DNA from: Vibrio sp. SNU_ST1
GTDB lineage: Bacteria; Pseudomonadota; Gammaproteobacteria; Enterobacterales; Vibrionaceae
Assembly (NCBI RefSeq): GCF_030563405.1
Contig: NZ_CP130749.1
Location: 868,001 to 932,000, forward strand
Direction of reading: 5' to 3'
DNA length: 64,000 nucleotides
Shown: positions 54,095 to 63,583 of the stretch, in pieces
Numbering within the stretch: position 1 is the first letter of the stretch
Layout: each line of letters starts with the position of its first letter
Notes under the pieces: generated by a model
Told to the model about the DNA's origin: nothing
Seen by the model: only the letters and a program-made list of their open reading frames with translations
The model's database searches: none
Made by a program: the position numbers and the translations under genes

Positions 54095-54883
54095 ATGAAG
54101 TTTTTCAATTACAAACATTTAGCGGCGGTTAGCAGCGTCACCATGACTATTCTTCTAAGCGGCTGTGTCAGCGTGCCTACACATCCTATCGCCAAAAAAA
54201 TTGACCAAGAGATGGTGTTGGTTGAAGGCGGAACATTCACCATGGGTTCAAACAGCCCAGAAGCGAGCAAGGCAGAACGACCAGCCCGCGATGTAACTGT
54301 AGATAGTTTCTACATCGCGAAGTTTGAGGTGACTCAAGAATTGTTCGAATCGGTGATGGGTTCATCTCTCAGTTATTTCCAAAATCCACAGGTTCCGGTT
54401 AATAACCTTAGCTGGCAACAAGCGAACTATTTCGTTGAGCAATTGAATGAATTAACCGGCGAAGAATACCGCCTGCCAACGGAAGCTGAATGGGAGTTTG
54501 CTGCGAAAGGTGGCAATGACAGTAAAGGCTATACTTACAGTGGTTCCAACGACTTAGATGATGTCGCGTGGTACTCAGCAAATTCAAAAAATAGCGCACA
54601 TCCTGTCGGGCTAAAAAAACCAAATGAACTAGGCTTATACGACATGACAGGAAACGTTGGTGAATTTGTCATTGATGCTTTTGATGACACCTTCTATAGA
54701 TTCGGTCCAACAGACAATCCAAACAATGCAAAACACAGTGACGTTGGTTTATCACACAAGTCCGTTCGTGGTGGCAGCTTTGCCTATGATGAAAATGAAT
54801 CGGAAAGTTACCGTCGCGACTTCGCAAGCCAATCGATCACTATGTCAGACATGGGCCTGCGCTTAGTTAAAGATACGAACTAG
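54095..54883 (+). CDS. FGE/SUMF1-fold lipoprotein lacking active-site cysteines
   Basis: A 262-residue lipoprotein (lipobox LSGC, Cys24). The domain from about residue 38 follows the formylglycine-generating-enzyme fold: MVLVEGGTFTMGS, RDVTVDSFYIAKFEVTQ, YRLPTEAEWEFAAKGG, LYDMTGNVGEFV, VRGGSF and the end MGLRLVK. No cysteine occurs after the lipid anchor, so the copper-binding CxxxxC pair of true FGE (expected after RGGS) is missing and formylglycine synthesis is not expected. It is probably a binding or structural member of the FGE-sulfatase superfamily. The start is chosen by GAGGAA before 54095. Confidence 0.85.
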   Translation: MKFFNYKHLAAVSSVTMTILLSGCVSVPTHPIAKKIDQEMVLVEGGTFTMGSNSPEASKAERPARDVTVDSFYIAKFEVTQELFESVMGSSLSYFQNPQVPVNNLSWQQANYFVEQLNELTGEEYRLPTEAEWEFAAKGGNDSKGYTYSGSNDLDDVAWYSANSKNSAHPVGLKKPNELGLYDMTGNVGEFVIDAFDDTFYRFGPTDNPNNAKHSDVGLSHKSVRGGSFAYDENESESYRRDFASQSITMSDMGLRLVKDTN

Positions 54884-55011
54884 TTAAAGATGCCGAAGGT
54901 ATCAGTTCAATAATCTTCACCAGCAAAACTAAAAATACGATTAGTACCATTCAAACGTTAGAAATCTGACCAAACGTTAGAACGCTACGGCAACACTGAA
55001 AAGGACACTCT

Positions 55012-56694
55012 ATGCAATACACCAAGCTTTCAGGACTAACACTCGCGTTACTCTGTGCCTTCCCTGCGTCGGCTGCGGACAAGCCAGATTTAGTCCTCCA
55101 AATCACGGTCGATGGCCTGCGTGCAGACCTTATCGAACGATATAAGCACAACTTCGGTGAAGGCGGATTTCGGTACTTAATGGATGATGGTACTTACTAC
55201 ACCAACGCGAATTACCAACATGGCAACACGGAGACAATTGTGGGCCATGCCTCTCTTGCAACAGGCGCTCCACCGAGCGTACACGGCATGGTAGGTAATG
55301 TTTGGTATGACCGTAGTGAAGAGCGTTTGGTGTACAACGTAGAAGACAGTAACTACAAAATGCTGACCTCTGGTGCAGGTGTAGATAAAGCAACAGAGAT
55401 CGACCCAACACAGAAGACAGCACAAGGTGACGGTCGTTCTCCTGAGCCAATACTCTCTACTACGTTTGGTGATGAGCTGACGATCTCCAATAGTGGCAAA
55501 TCAAAAGTGTTCGGTGTGTCTGTGAAAGACCGCGGTGCAATCTCATTGGCGGGACACAGTGGTAAAGCGTTTTGGTTCTCGAAAGCTCAGTCTGAGTTTG
55601 TCACCAGCAACTATTACTACGACGAATACCCAGCTTGGGTGTCTCGTTGGAACGAGAAAGCGATTGCTGCAGAGTACTCGAAACAGAAGTGGGAGCTCTC
55701 ATTACCACGTGAGAAGTACACGCTGCAAGAGCACGATACCGAACACAAAGTGAAACTCGGTAATTTCCAACGCACCTTCCCTCACCCATACGGCCCTGCA
55801 AGCTACAAATACTACAGCACAACATTAACCGTCAGCCCAGCTGGCGATGAGATTACAGAGAACTTTGCAAGCACGCTGTTGATGCAAGAGAAGTTAGGCC
55901 AAGGTGACGTGACCGATTACCTATCAGTAAGTTTCTCATCAAATGACTACGTGGTGCACTTATACGGTCCTGAAAGCCTAGAGACAGAAGACAACCTAAT
56001 TCGACTCGATAAGACGATCGCCAAGCTTCTTAAAACCGTTGATAACCAAGTCGGGCTGAATAATACATTAATTGTGTTGTCTGCCGATCATGGTGTACCT
56101 GAATCTTCACCTGCGGCAAATGCGCTTGGCTTAAATCAAGCTCAATACTTCAATAAAGACACACTGCTCTCGAGTGGCGTAGAGAAAAGATTGAAGGATC
56201 AATTTGGTTTATCCAAAGACGCAATTCGCTTGTACGCACAGCCTTACATTTATCTGAATCACGATTTAATCGCAGAGAAGAAACTTGACCTGGCTAAAGT
56301 GCAGGAAGCGATCGCCGATGAAATAGCGAAAGTGAAGGGTGTAGCGTTTGCAGTATCAAGCAGCGATATTGCAGCTAACCGAGTACCTGATACTCATGTA
56401 ATGCAGCTCATTAAAAACAACTTCCACCCAGCTCGTTCTGGCGACGTGTATGTGGTATTTGCGCCGCGTAGCTACATTAACGACATGGAAGGCCTTCAAA
56501 TTGCCTCTACACATGGCTCTCCATGGAAGTACGATACGCATGTCCCTGTCATCTTCGCAGGCTACGACGTTGAAGCTCAGAAGGTCTCGCGAGCAATCAC
56601 GCCATACGACATTGCGCCAACACTTTCTAACAAACTGGGTATAACCCAACCAAGTGGATCAATTGGAGAAGTTCTGCAAGAAATTACCGAATAA
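55012..56694 (+). CDS. PafA-like alkaline phosphatase, periplasmic
   Basis: A 560-residue enzyme with a signal peptide (residues 1-22). It matches the PafA alkaline phosphatase branch: Asp34 (TVDGLRAD) and nucleophile Thr75 (TETIVGHA), Asn96 in GNVWYD and the Lys172/Arg174 pair in VKDRGAI that bind phosphate, and metal ligands in SNDYVVHLYG, SADHG and STHGSPW..DTHVP. These residues indicate a phosphate monoesterase rather than a sulfatase; no Cys or Ser sulfatase motif and no cysteine in the mature protein are present. AGGACA lies before the start. It follows the FGE-fold gene by 128 bases. Confidence 0.9.
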   Translation: MQYTKLSGLTLALLCAFPASAADKPDLVLQITVDGLRADLIERYKHNFGEGGFRYLMDDGTYYTNANYQHGNTETIVGHASLATGAPPSVHGMVGNVWYDRSEERLVYNVEDSNYKMLTSGAGVDKATEIDPTQKTAQGDGRSPEPILSTTFGDELTISNSGKSKVFGVSVKDRGAISLAGHSGKAFWFSKAQSEFVTSNYYYDEYPAWVSRWNEKAIAAEYSKQKWELSLPREKYTLQEHDTEHKVKLGNFQRTFPHPYGPASYKYYSTTLTVSPAGDEITENFASTLLMQEKLGQGDVTDYLSVSFSSNDYVVHLYGPESLETEDNLIRLDKTIAKLLKTVDNQVGLNNTLIVLSADHGVPESSPAANALGLNQAQYFNKDTLLSSGVEKRLKDQFGLSKDAIRLYAQPYIYLNHDLIAEKKLDLAKVQEAIADEIAKVKGVAFAVSSSDIAANRVPDTHVMQLIKNNFHPARSGDVYVVFAPRSYINDMEGLQIASTHGSPWKYDTHVPVIFAGYDVEAQKVSRAITPYDIAPTLSNKLGITQPSGSIGEVLQEITE

Positions 56695-56743
56695 TAGACG
56701 TAATTAAGGTTTCTTAGTTTTAATTTCGAAACCCACACCAAGT

Positions 56744-56801
56744 AAAAGAGCCGCTTATCAATTCAGACTGATTCAGTCGAAACAGATAAGCGGCTCTTTT
56801 T
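56744..56801 (+). terminator. Rho-independent terminator after the PafA-like gene
   Basis: A strong stem AAAAGAGCCGCTTATC / GATAAGCGGCTCTTTT with a loop that folds into a small second hairpin (GACTG / CAGTC), then a T-run. It may act in both directions, as the following gene is convergent. Confidence 0.85.
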
Positions 56802-56898
56802 GATTGCCTGTATTTAGGTCGTAATCTAATCAACGTATGTTAGTGCTGGGAATAACTGCTATTCGCACAAACATTTTCCATTAATTCCCCTTTAGAGG

Positions 56899-57804
56899 TT
56901 AACCTGATATGTCTTTTGCTGCCGCTTTGATCTTAGCGCGCAACCACTTGTGGCTAGGTTCATTAGTGCGGCTCGGGTGCCAAATCATGCACATATCGAG
57001 ATCTTCCAATTCAAATGGTAAAGGCAGTGTTTTAACCGCGTACTTTCCAGAGAAACAACGCACCGATGACATAGGCATTACACCGATGTAATCAGAGCCC
57101 TCAATAACTGGTAGCATCTCAACAACACCCGCAGCTCGATAGACTATTCTTCGTTTTTCAAGGTCACTGTAGTGTTCAGAACTCAATAAGCTTTTACGTG
57201 CATGCCAACGAGATACAACTACATGCTCAACTGATAGGAACTGCTCCATATCGATCGTATCACCAATTGTAGGATGGTCTTTACGGCACACCACCACCAG
57301 TTCCTCTTTAGAGATCACCTCATGCTTAAGCATGGTTCTTCCTTTTGGTGTCATATCGACAATAACATCGTGTCTTTGGAGCCTTAAATCAGACTCGTAG
57401 TCTTCCGTAAATAAAGGATGAACCTCTAGTGCGATACCAGGTGCAATTTGGCTGATTAACTGCATAACTCTTGGCATCATTTCGTAGCTAGCCGCTGAAA
57501 CACAAGCAATTGAAAAAACGCGACCGGAGGTTTTAGGATCGAAGTCTCTTGAAGCCGATAAGGTAGACGTAAAATTCTTAAGCGCGGCAGCCATTGCTGG
57601 GTAAATATCAATAGCGAATGTGGTTGGTTCTACGCCAGAAGTGGTTCGGTGAAACAGTGGCTCATCATAGATATCTCTCAACCTTGCAAGCGCTTTACTC
57701 ACAGCCGGTTGGCTTATATCCATGCGATTAGCAGCTCTTGATAAGTTCTGCTCTTCATAAATAGCGACAAATATAGGAATTAGATTTAGCTCGGTACTTT
57801 TCAT
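56899..57804 (-). CDS. LysR family regulator, LeuO/NodD-like branch
   Basis: A 301-residue LysR-type regulator. The winged helix-turn-helix at residues 1-65 (LSRAANRMDISQPAVSKALARLRD and PLFHRTTSG) and the effector domain with SSERVF-like SGRVFSIACVSA pattern place it with LeuO/NodD-type proteins rather than with metabolic LysR regulators. It could be a global silencing antagonist or control the adjacent phosphatase genes. It is convergent with the PafA-like gene and lies downstream of the bat operon in the same orientation, but a hairpin separates it. GGAACTG precedes its start. Confidence 0.88.
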   Translation of the reverse strand: MKSTELNLIPIFVAIYEEQNLSRAANRMDISQPAVSKALARLRDIYDEPLFHRTTSGVEPTTFAIDIYPAMAAALKNFTSTLSASRDFDPKTSGRVFSIACVSAASYEMMPRVMQLISQIAPGIALEVHPLFTEDYESDLRLQRHDVIVDMTPKGRTMLKHEVISKEELVVVCRKDHPTIGDTIDMEQFLSVEHVVVSRWHARKSLLSSEHYSDLEKRRIVYRAAGVVEMLPVIEGSDYIGVMPMSSVRCFSGKYAVKTLPLPFELEDLDMCMIWHPSRTNEPSHKWLRAKIKAAAKDISG

Positions 57805-57823
57805 ACAGTTCCATATTAAAGAA

Positions 57824-57850
57824 GCAGGTTCCCTATAGTAGAGAACCTGC
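57824..57850 (-). terminator. Possible terminator at the end of the bat operon
   Basis: An inverted repeat GCAGGTTC / GAACCTGC with an 11-base loop; on the minus strand it is followed by TTCTTTAAT, a weak T-tract. It lies 33 bases after the BatD stop. Confidence 0.5.
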
Positions 57851-57882
57851 CGATTATGTTCGATGCGAATGACTAAAGTTTG

Positions 57883-59262
57883 CTACTTAGTTCTATCTTT
57901 TAAGTCTGGCAAGGCTTTCGGGATTTTCAAGCGAGCGGCAATTGAACGGGATTTGCTCTGGTTTGATTTGTCGTCGGATAAGTTACGTAAGCCTTTCCAT
58001 AAACGAGTAAATACGTTTTTGTCTTCACGTCCTTGTTGAAGGGCTTCGCTATCCTCTAGCCAACGCTTTTGTCCATTCAATTTACCAAGTTGCGCTTTAT
58101 CCAGTTCTAGCTGAGAGGTTTCGTTTCTTAATTGACGATAAATAAAGGTTCTTAATTCAGCCCAATTACCTTGCTTAAGTAAACGACGTAATACCAGCCA
58201 ACTCGGTGTTGGACGGTTTGTGTAATAACGTTTAACAGCAACAACTAACGCAATGCAGACTAACAGAGCCAAACCAACAGTAATAAACACTGACATGTAA
58301 GCCTTGATGAAGGATTGGAGCGTGTGTTTTGCTTCAAACACCTCACCTTTTATCACTACACTTTCAATACGTTGATTCTTGCTGTTCCACCACTGGAATG
58401 AGAAGTCTGGCAAGGTAAATTCACCACCTTGTTGAATCACATATACCGTCTCTTCAACTCGGCTTGAGCGATAATCACCACGTTCTTGAGTATCATCCAA
58501 ACGATTAGGTTGAGGATAAGCTTGGTACTGCTGAGTCGATTCATTGTTTAACACATTCGGCAGTAATACAGACAAGCTGTCTTTGGCCTTGATAGTCACC
58601 GTTCGAGTAATGGCATCACCTACTTTTAAGTTTTCACTCGAACGTTGCCATTGTTGCTCTATATCTACGCCTGTCGCAGAAAACCAAGGCGATTCATTAT
58701 CGAGTAAACCTGAAGGCAACGAAGCTTCAAACTTAATTGGCTGCGTGTAAAGCGTGCCACCAACGTTTGAACCATCAGGAGCAGAAACTTGGACGCGAAC
58801 AGGCAGCGTAGGAATCACGAATTTACCTGATGTCATCGGATAGAGCGTAACTTCCCAACGTTGACGCGACCATGTTGTCCCACCGACTCCTTCAGTGTAG
58901 TTAGTCGCAAGTTGGTTACGCTGCTTAGCAATCACATTAGGGATTTCGATGCTGCCGATTCGAGTGCCACCTGTTAACCAACGCGGTGTCGCCACCTCAA
59001 TGTTCAGAATGACCTGCTCATTTACGCTAACTTTGGTAGGCATGATCTTGTCGCCTGACTTGGGTTTTTCTCCAACCCAAGCGATCAATTCAACATCACC
59101 ACTTTTTTGTAGCTCGTAGATATCAGTAGCAGAAGCAAGTGTAGAAAAAGCGGCGCTAAGCAGCAGAACCATCGATACAAGCAAGGTCTTGGTTAGTTTA
59201 AAGGACTCTGAGCGCCCTACCTTTGCTTGAACGGCTTCAAGAGCTAAATCATATCGACTCAT
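57883..59262 (-). CDS. batD: BatD-like protein (aerotolerance operon)
   Basis: A 459-residue exported membrane protein. After a signal-anchor at about residues 26-44, two oxygen-tolerance (BatD) beta domains follow, then a transmembrane helix at about 318-340 and a cytoplasmic helical tail of ~110 residues. BatD forms a membrane complex with BatA/BatB VWA proteins. It is the last gene of the MoxR-Bat operon; its ATG overlaps the preceding stop by four bases (ATGA). The N-terminal 20 residues before the hydrophobic segment are unusually long for a signal peptide. Confidence 0.85.
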   Translation of the reverse strand: MSRYDLALEAVQAKVGRSESFKLTKTLLVSMVLLLSAAFSTLASATDIYELQKSGDVELIAWVGEKPKSGDKIMPTKVSVNEQVILNIEVATPRWLTGGTRIGSIEIPNVIAKQRNQLATNYTEGVGGTTWSRQRWEVTLYPMTSGKFVIPTLPVRVQVSAPDGSNVGGTLYTQPIKFEASLPSGLLDNESPWFSATGVDIEQQWQRSSENLKVGDAITRTVTIKAKDSLSVLLPNVLNNESTQQYQAYPQPNRLDDTQERGDYRSSRVEETVYVIQQGGEFTLPDFSFQWWNSKNQRIESVVIKGEVFEAKHTLQSFIKAYMSVFITVGLALLVCIALVVAVKRYYTNRPTPSWLVLRRLLKQGNWAELRTFIYRQLRNETSQLELDKAQLGKLNGQKRWLEDSEALQQGREDKNVFTRLWKGLRNLSDDKSNQSKSRSIAARLKIPKALPDLKDRTK

Positions 59263-60983
59263 TGTGTTTGCTCCTGTTTTGGCATCTGTTGCTGTTTTTT
59301 CATCTGCTCAATGGAAGGTACAGGCTCTCGTAGCTGAATTTGGAACTTAGACTTCAAGAAGAACTTAGGATCCGCTTCTACTCGCTTTAACCACTTATCG
59401 GCGAGCTCTTGGCTCCCCAATATTTCATTGGCGTTAAGTGTTTCCTTAAGCATTAATTCCGCTACCGTTTCTTCTTCTGCACCATCACCCGTGCGCGGCT
59501 GATCGTCATCAAGCTCTAAAGATTCTTCCGGGCCGTCTGTAGTGCCTGATTGACTCTCACTGGTTCGGTTAACTTCTTCGACAATCCCGCTCAGCACAGC
59601 CAAGTTATTTTCTACATCCGCTCTTAATTTTGGAGACTGGTCTGGCTTTTCACTCAGTGTTTTCAACAAGTCTCTCGCGGCAAGGTACTCACGTTGGCGA
59701 GCTAGTGCGCTAGCAGCATTATAGAAACCAAGAGCTGTTTTGGTCTGCAAAAACGCACTGTGAGCCAGCTTAAAATCACGAGCATAATAATAAGCCGCGC
59801 CCTTTCTCATAGGGTCTGTGAAGTGCTTAGCTGCTTCGAGATATTCCTTTTGGTTTAGTAGACGCTGTCCCTGTTGATCAGGTGTTAGCCATAAATCCCA
59901 CCACCATTGGGCTGTTTTATCCCAAACCGTCAGGGACTCTTCAACCACCGGCTTGTCAGCTGTTAAACTGACCGTTTTCGCCAAAGTGTGCGGAGAATAC
60001 ACGCTGCCTGTAATCAAAACCCCAACCACACACCATTGAACCAACCACCCTTTTCTAAACCACAGCAGCATGATAATAGCCATTGGGATTAGTAGGCCGT
60101 ATCCCATGTCTTTCCAAGGCATAGCAGATTCACCGTTGAGCTGCATGTTTCTTTCAACAGCCTGATTCAGTTGTTGAATATCCGAATCGTCAACGGTCAC
60201 CTCAATCACTCGACCACCTGTCTTATTCGCCAAGTTGCGTAATGAACCGAGGTCGACTGGGTTATCGCTCACCACACTACGGTTTCCTGCCGCTAGAATG
60301 AGCAGCTGATAAGGGTTGTCGTTAAAGAAGGTTTCGAACGCCCTGATAGTACTTGGGTTTACACCATCTGATACCAACAACACTGACGAGCCTAACTCAC
60401 CAGACAGTTGTTGATTGATGAGTGGCAATGCCTCTTCTGCTGACTTACCGGATACAGGCATAATATTAGGGGTGATAGCCGCTAGAAACGGTTCGAATAC
60501 CTTGCTGTCTTGAGTGACAGGCATCGCAACATGGGCACTGCCTGCATACACAACCAAACCTGTGTTGCCGCCTTTACGCGCTGCGAGCAAGTCTCTAATT
60601 TTCTGTTTGGAGCGTTCCAAGCGACTTGGTGGTAAGTCTTTAGCCAGCATAGAGTCACTGTTATCGAGTACCACTAACATCGAGGCTTTGTCTTCACCAA
60701 ACGGCGAAGCTTCACGTTGCCATGTAGGGCCTGAGCAGATAATAATGGCGATTGTCACAATCACCATTAAAAGCTTTAGTGGTAACTGTTTGCGCCAACC
60801 GGTTTCACCAATGGTCAATGCATCACGTAAGTGTGCAGGCAGAATGTCTTTCCACGTTGGTTTGGTCTCTTCTCTCCAGCGAATCCACAACAGGAAAAAC
60901 ATCGGAATAAAGGCCAACAACCACAATGGTCGGATAAAGTGAAACTGAGTAAAGAACTGTTGCAACACGAGAGAATCAGGCAT
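59259..60983 (-). CDS. batB: BatB/BatC fusion: VWA domain and TPR
   Basis: A 574-residue membrane protein. Two hydrophobic helices near residues 15-35 and 60-80 precede a VWA domain with the MIDAS motif LDNSDSM (about 105-111). Further helices lie near 300-345, and the C-terminal half has TPR-like repeats (QEYLEAAKHF-type segment near 375) and an acidic, Gln-rich tail, so it joins the BatB and BatC functions found as separate genes in some bacteria. It overlaps the BatA gene by eight bases. The start at 60983 has GGGAG before it; GTG immediately upstream is possible. Confidence 0.88.
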   Translation of the reverse strand: MPDSLVLQQFFTQFHFIRPLWLLAFIPMFFLLWIRWREETKPTWKDILPAHLRDALTIGETGWRKQLPLKLLMVIVTIAIIICSGPTWQREASPFGEDKASMLVVLDNSDSMLAKDLPPSRLERSKQKIRDLLAARKGGNTGLVVYAGSAHVAMPVTQDSKVFEPFLAAITPNIMPVSGKSAEEALPLINQQLSGELGSSVLLVSDGVNPSTIRAFETFFNDNPYQLLILAAGNRSVVSDNPVDLGSLRNLANKTGGRVIEVTVDDSDIQQLNQAVERNMQLNGESAMPWKDMGYGLLIPMAIIMLLWFRKGWLVQWCVVGVLITGSVYSPHTLAKTVSLTADKPVVEESLTVWDKTAQWWWDLWLTPDQQGQRLLNQKEYLEAAKHFTDPMRKGAAYYYARDFKLAHSAFLQTKTALGFYNAASALARQREYLAARDLLKTLSEKPDQSPKLRADVENNLAVLSGIVEEVNRTSESQSGTTDGPEESLELDDDQPRTGDGAEEETVAELMLKETLNANEILGSQELADKWLKRVEADPKFFLKSKFQIQLREPVPSIEQMKKQQQMPKQEQTQ

Positions 60984-62055
60984 CACTCTCTCCCTTCAAA
61001 TTTCTAGTCGAAGAAGCTAAAAGCGATCGTCGGCGGATTGTTGCTAAACTAAACGCAGTCAAATACATCACAACAACAATTGCCATCAAGTAATGGTGTA
61101 GCCCCTGTTTAGGACGATAAGTCGTACTCTCATACAACTGAGGTTCTAATTCACCAATTTGAGCGTAGGCTTTGGTCAGTTCGTCGCGGTTAAGCGCTTC
61201 AAAGGCTTCACCACCAGACTCTTGAGCCACACGCTTGATAGTTTCCATATCCAGAGCAACCTCTCCAACTGTTTGCGGATCGCCCATCGCAATAACATGA
61301 ATTCGAACGCCTTTAGCCTTCGCAACCTTGGCTGCATCGATCGGCTCAACAAAGCTTCCAGTGTCATTACCGTCTGTTAATACGATCACGACTTTCTCTT
61401 TGGCGTTGGCATCGATGCTTGGATCTTGGGCTACAGCACTCTGCTTCTCACTCTGTTCAAACACCTTAATCGCAAGGCCAATTGCATCACCTAAGTGCGT
61501 ACTTTGCCCTGCCATTGCGACATCAGTTTGGTTGAGTAGCTCAAGCCACACATCTTGGTCGGCTGTGAATGGCGTCTGCACAAACGCAGCGTCACCAAAC
61601 AGTATCAAACCAAGTCGGTCACCTTTTCTGGTTTTCGCAAAATCAGCCAATACCTCTTTGGTTGCGTTCAAACGAGAGATCTTTTCACCTTGCTTAGACA
61701 TGAAGTCTTGTTCCGCCATTGAGCCAGATAAATCAACCACCACCATCACGTCACGACCTAATTGCTCGCGAACCTGCGGCTCACCAAGAATGGTTGGTTT
61801 CGCTAATGCGCAGATCACTAATACCCAGGTAATGATCAGCGTAGTGCGTTGCCACCAGCTAGGGGTTAATTGGCTTGCTCCTTCTGATGGAGGCTCGCCA
61901 ATCGCCTCTACCAACTCACTGAAAAATGGCACCTTAATGGCCATTTGCTTGGTTCGATAAGCTGGCACTGCAAAGTAGACCAACAACGGCAATGGTAACG
62001 CGATAAACCACAATGGATGTGAGAACTCGAAGCTGGCAGACAAACTATCAAACAT
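60976..62055 (-). CDS. batA: BatA-like VWA protein
   Basis: A 359-residue membrane protein with helices near residues 12-32 and 62-82, a VWA domain with MIDAS motif VVDLSGSM (about 96-103) and later TDGNDTGSF, and a C-terminal helix at about 320-342. In the MoxR-Bat system it is the adhesion or chaperone-like partner that works with a MoxR ATPase. The start at 62055 has AGGGG seven bases before; an in-frame ATG 48 bases upstream lies within the preceding gene. It overlaps the DUF4381 gene by eight bases. Confidence 0.9.
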   Translation of the reverse strand: MFDSLSASFEFSHPLWFIALPLPLLVYFAVPAYRTKQMAIKVPFFSELVEAIGEPPSEGASQLTPSWWQRTTLIITWVLVICALAKPTILGEPQVREQLGRDVMVVVDLSGSMAEQDFMSKQGEKISRLNATKEVLADFAKTRKGDRLGLILFGDAAFVQTPFTADQDVWLELLNQTDVAMAGQSTHLGDAIGLAIKVFEQSEKQSAVAQDPSIDANAKEKVVIVLTDGNDTGSFVEPIDAAKVAKAKGVRIHVIAMGDPQTVGEVALDMETIKRVAQESGGEAFEALNRDELTKAYAQIGELEPQLYESTTYRPKQGLHHYLMAIVVVMYLTAFSLATIRRRSLLASSTRNLKGESDA

Positions 62056-62608
62056 TATCTTGCCCCTCTGTTGACGCTTGTACATTCGGTTTTGTTTGTA
62101 CATCGGGTTTATGAAGTTTTAGCCACATTATCGCAGTTTGAATCACCTCTAAACGCTGTTCAAAGGTCAAACGCACCTTAGGGTCAATTAAGCTTTGCAT
62201 CCATAGTCCCGACACTTCATCGGTAAAGAAAGCATTACTGGTTGCACTCTTGCCAGCGCTAACAGGCAAATAAGCATTCAAGCGGTTGACATAAGCTTGG
62301 TCAAACAACTTCGCATTGCTACTGTCTAAATAACGAAGCACTACTTTGAGTACTTTAAAGGTTCGTTCGGTTGAGTTTTTGTCTCGAGCATCCAGTAACA
62401 TGAGTTCTTTAAGTGCTTCTTTACGATAGCGATTATTCCACCACCTTAAGCCTACGCGATAAGCCAAATAGAAAGCGGCTAATAACAATGTAACGCCGAG
62501 GATCTTCCAACCGATTGTTTGAGGAACCCAGCTCACGCTTTCGGGAATAGCGACATCGTGCAATTCCCGAAGGATATAAGTACTTGGAGGCGTATGTTCA
62601 ACGGTCAT
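62048..62608 (-). CDS. DUF4381 family membrane protein
   Basis: A 186-residue protein with one transmembrane helix (about residues 29-49) and a helical cytoplasmic domain to ~165, then a disordered Thr/Gln/Lys tail. This is the standard DUF4381 member between DUF58 and BatA in gammaproteobacterial MoxR operons. Its function is unknown. It starts directly after the DUF58 stop, with GGGAGGG before the ATG, and overlaps the BatA gene. Confidence 0.88.
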   Translation of the reverse strand: MTVEHTPPSTYILRELHDVAIPESVSWVPQTIGWKILGVTLLLAAFYLAYRVGLRWWNNRYRKEALKELMLLDARDKNSTERTFKVLKVVLRYLDSSNAKLFDQAYVNRLNAYLPVSAGKSATSNAFFTDEVSGLWMQSLIDPKVRLTFEQRLEVIQTAIMWLKLHKPDVQTKPNVQASTEGQDNV

Positions 62609-63571
62609 TTAGCGCCCTCCCACCAGCTTTTGAAGCTGTGAAATATGAGTGCCAGATGTGTCTAATTCGATATAAGGAAGGTTTTTCATCGCCATTAATT
62701 TAGCAAGAGATTGTTTTTGAAGTGCCGCTTTTTGAGCAAGGCTCTCACTCGCGAGGTTAACCTTAGATTGGCTATCCAGATTAAGTTGAAAGCGACCATC
62801 ACCGACTACCCAGTTTGCGCTTGCAAGATCTTGAGGCAGTGACTGTTCCAGAGGATCGGTCACCATAATGGCCAAGATATCGTTGTGTTGTTGCAGTTGC
62901 TTGAGTCGATCAAGATGTTGCTCTTGGCAATCTCGCCAATCACTAATAAAGATTAAGGTCGACTGCTTTAACCTCATTCGCTTAATCAACTCGATCCATT
63001 GAGTAAACCCGACTCCCTCATTGTCACTCACATTCACACCCAAGCTCTGATTAGCTTTAGCAAGATGTTTGAGTTGGGATAGCAAGTCAGATTGAGAACG
63101 TTGCGCTTTAGTGTGAAATAGCTTTTGGTGTGACGCCAAAACAAAACCGACGCGGTCACCATCCTTAAGCACTCGCCAACCACACAATGCCGCAACTTCG
63201 GCTGCGACGACTGATTTCATGGTATCTTGAGAGGCAAAGAACATTGAGCTGCGCTGATCGACACAGATCATCACATTACGGTCTTTCTCTTCGGTGTAAC
63301 TACGAACATGAGGCTTACCCGTTCGCATGGTGACTTTCCAATCAAGATTACGAATATCATCACCGAGTTGGTAGTGTCGCAACTCCTCGAAATTCAACCC
63401 ACGACCACGGAACAAAGAATTATGTCTGCCCGAAAGCACGCTGCCCGCTTTCAAATGAGGTAGCAGGGAAAACGATTCAGCTTGAGCCTGAATTCGCACT
63501 AACCTTGAGTAGTCACAGTATAAGCGTGGATCAAGGCCTTGCGATTTGGGAGCTTGTGTTGGCTTCGCCAT
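62609..63571 (-). CDS. DUF58 domain protein of the MoxR-Bat operon
   Basis: A 320-residue cytoplasmic protein with the DUF58 core: residues about 42-80 contain SGRHNSLFRGRGLNFEEL and LGDDIRNLDWKVTMRTGKP, the family signature, followed by a VWA-like fold (MICVDQRSSMFF). DUF58 proteins are thought to link MoxR ATPases to VWA partners. A strong AAGGGGG lies before the ATG. It is 12 bases after the moxR stop. Confidence 0.92.
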   Translation of the reverse strand: MAKPTQAPKSQGLDPRLYCDYSRLVRIQAQAESFSLLPHLKAGSVLSGRHNSLFRGRGLNFEELRHYQLGDDIRNLDWKVTMRTGKPHVRSYTEEKDRNVMICVDQRSSMFFASQDTMKSVVAAEVAALCGWRVLKDGDRVGFVLASHQKLFHTKAQRSQSDLLSQLKHLAKANQSLGVNVSDNEGVGFTQWIELIKRMRLKQSTLIFISDWRDCQEQHLDRLKQLQQHNDILAIMVTDPLEQSLPQDLASANWVVGDGRFQLNLDSQSKVNLASESLAQKAALQKQSLAKLMAMKNLPYIELDTSGTHISQLQKLVGGR

Positions 63572-63583
63572 GACGCCCCCTTA

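Noticed and set aside
55012..56694. Arylsulfatase assignment for the alkaline-phosphatase-superfamily gene
   Set aside because: There is no C/S-x-P/A-x-R motif and no cysteine in the mature protein; Thr75, Asn96 and the KDR motif match PafA phosphatases.
61328..61960. 210-codon plus-strand open frame opposite BatA
   Set aside because: It is fully antisense to a gene with a clear VWA domain and has no ribosome-binding site or recognisable domain.
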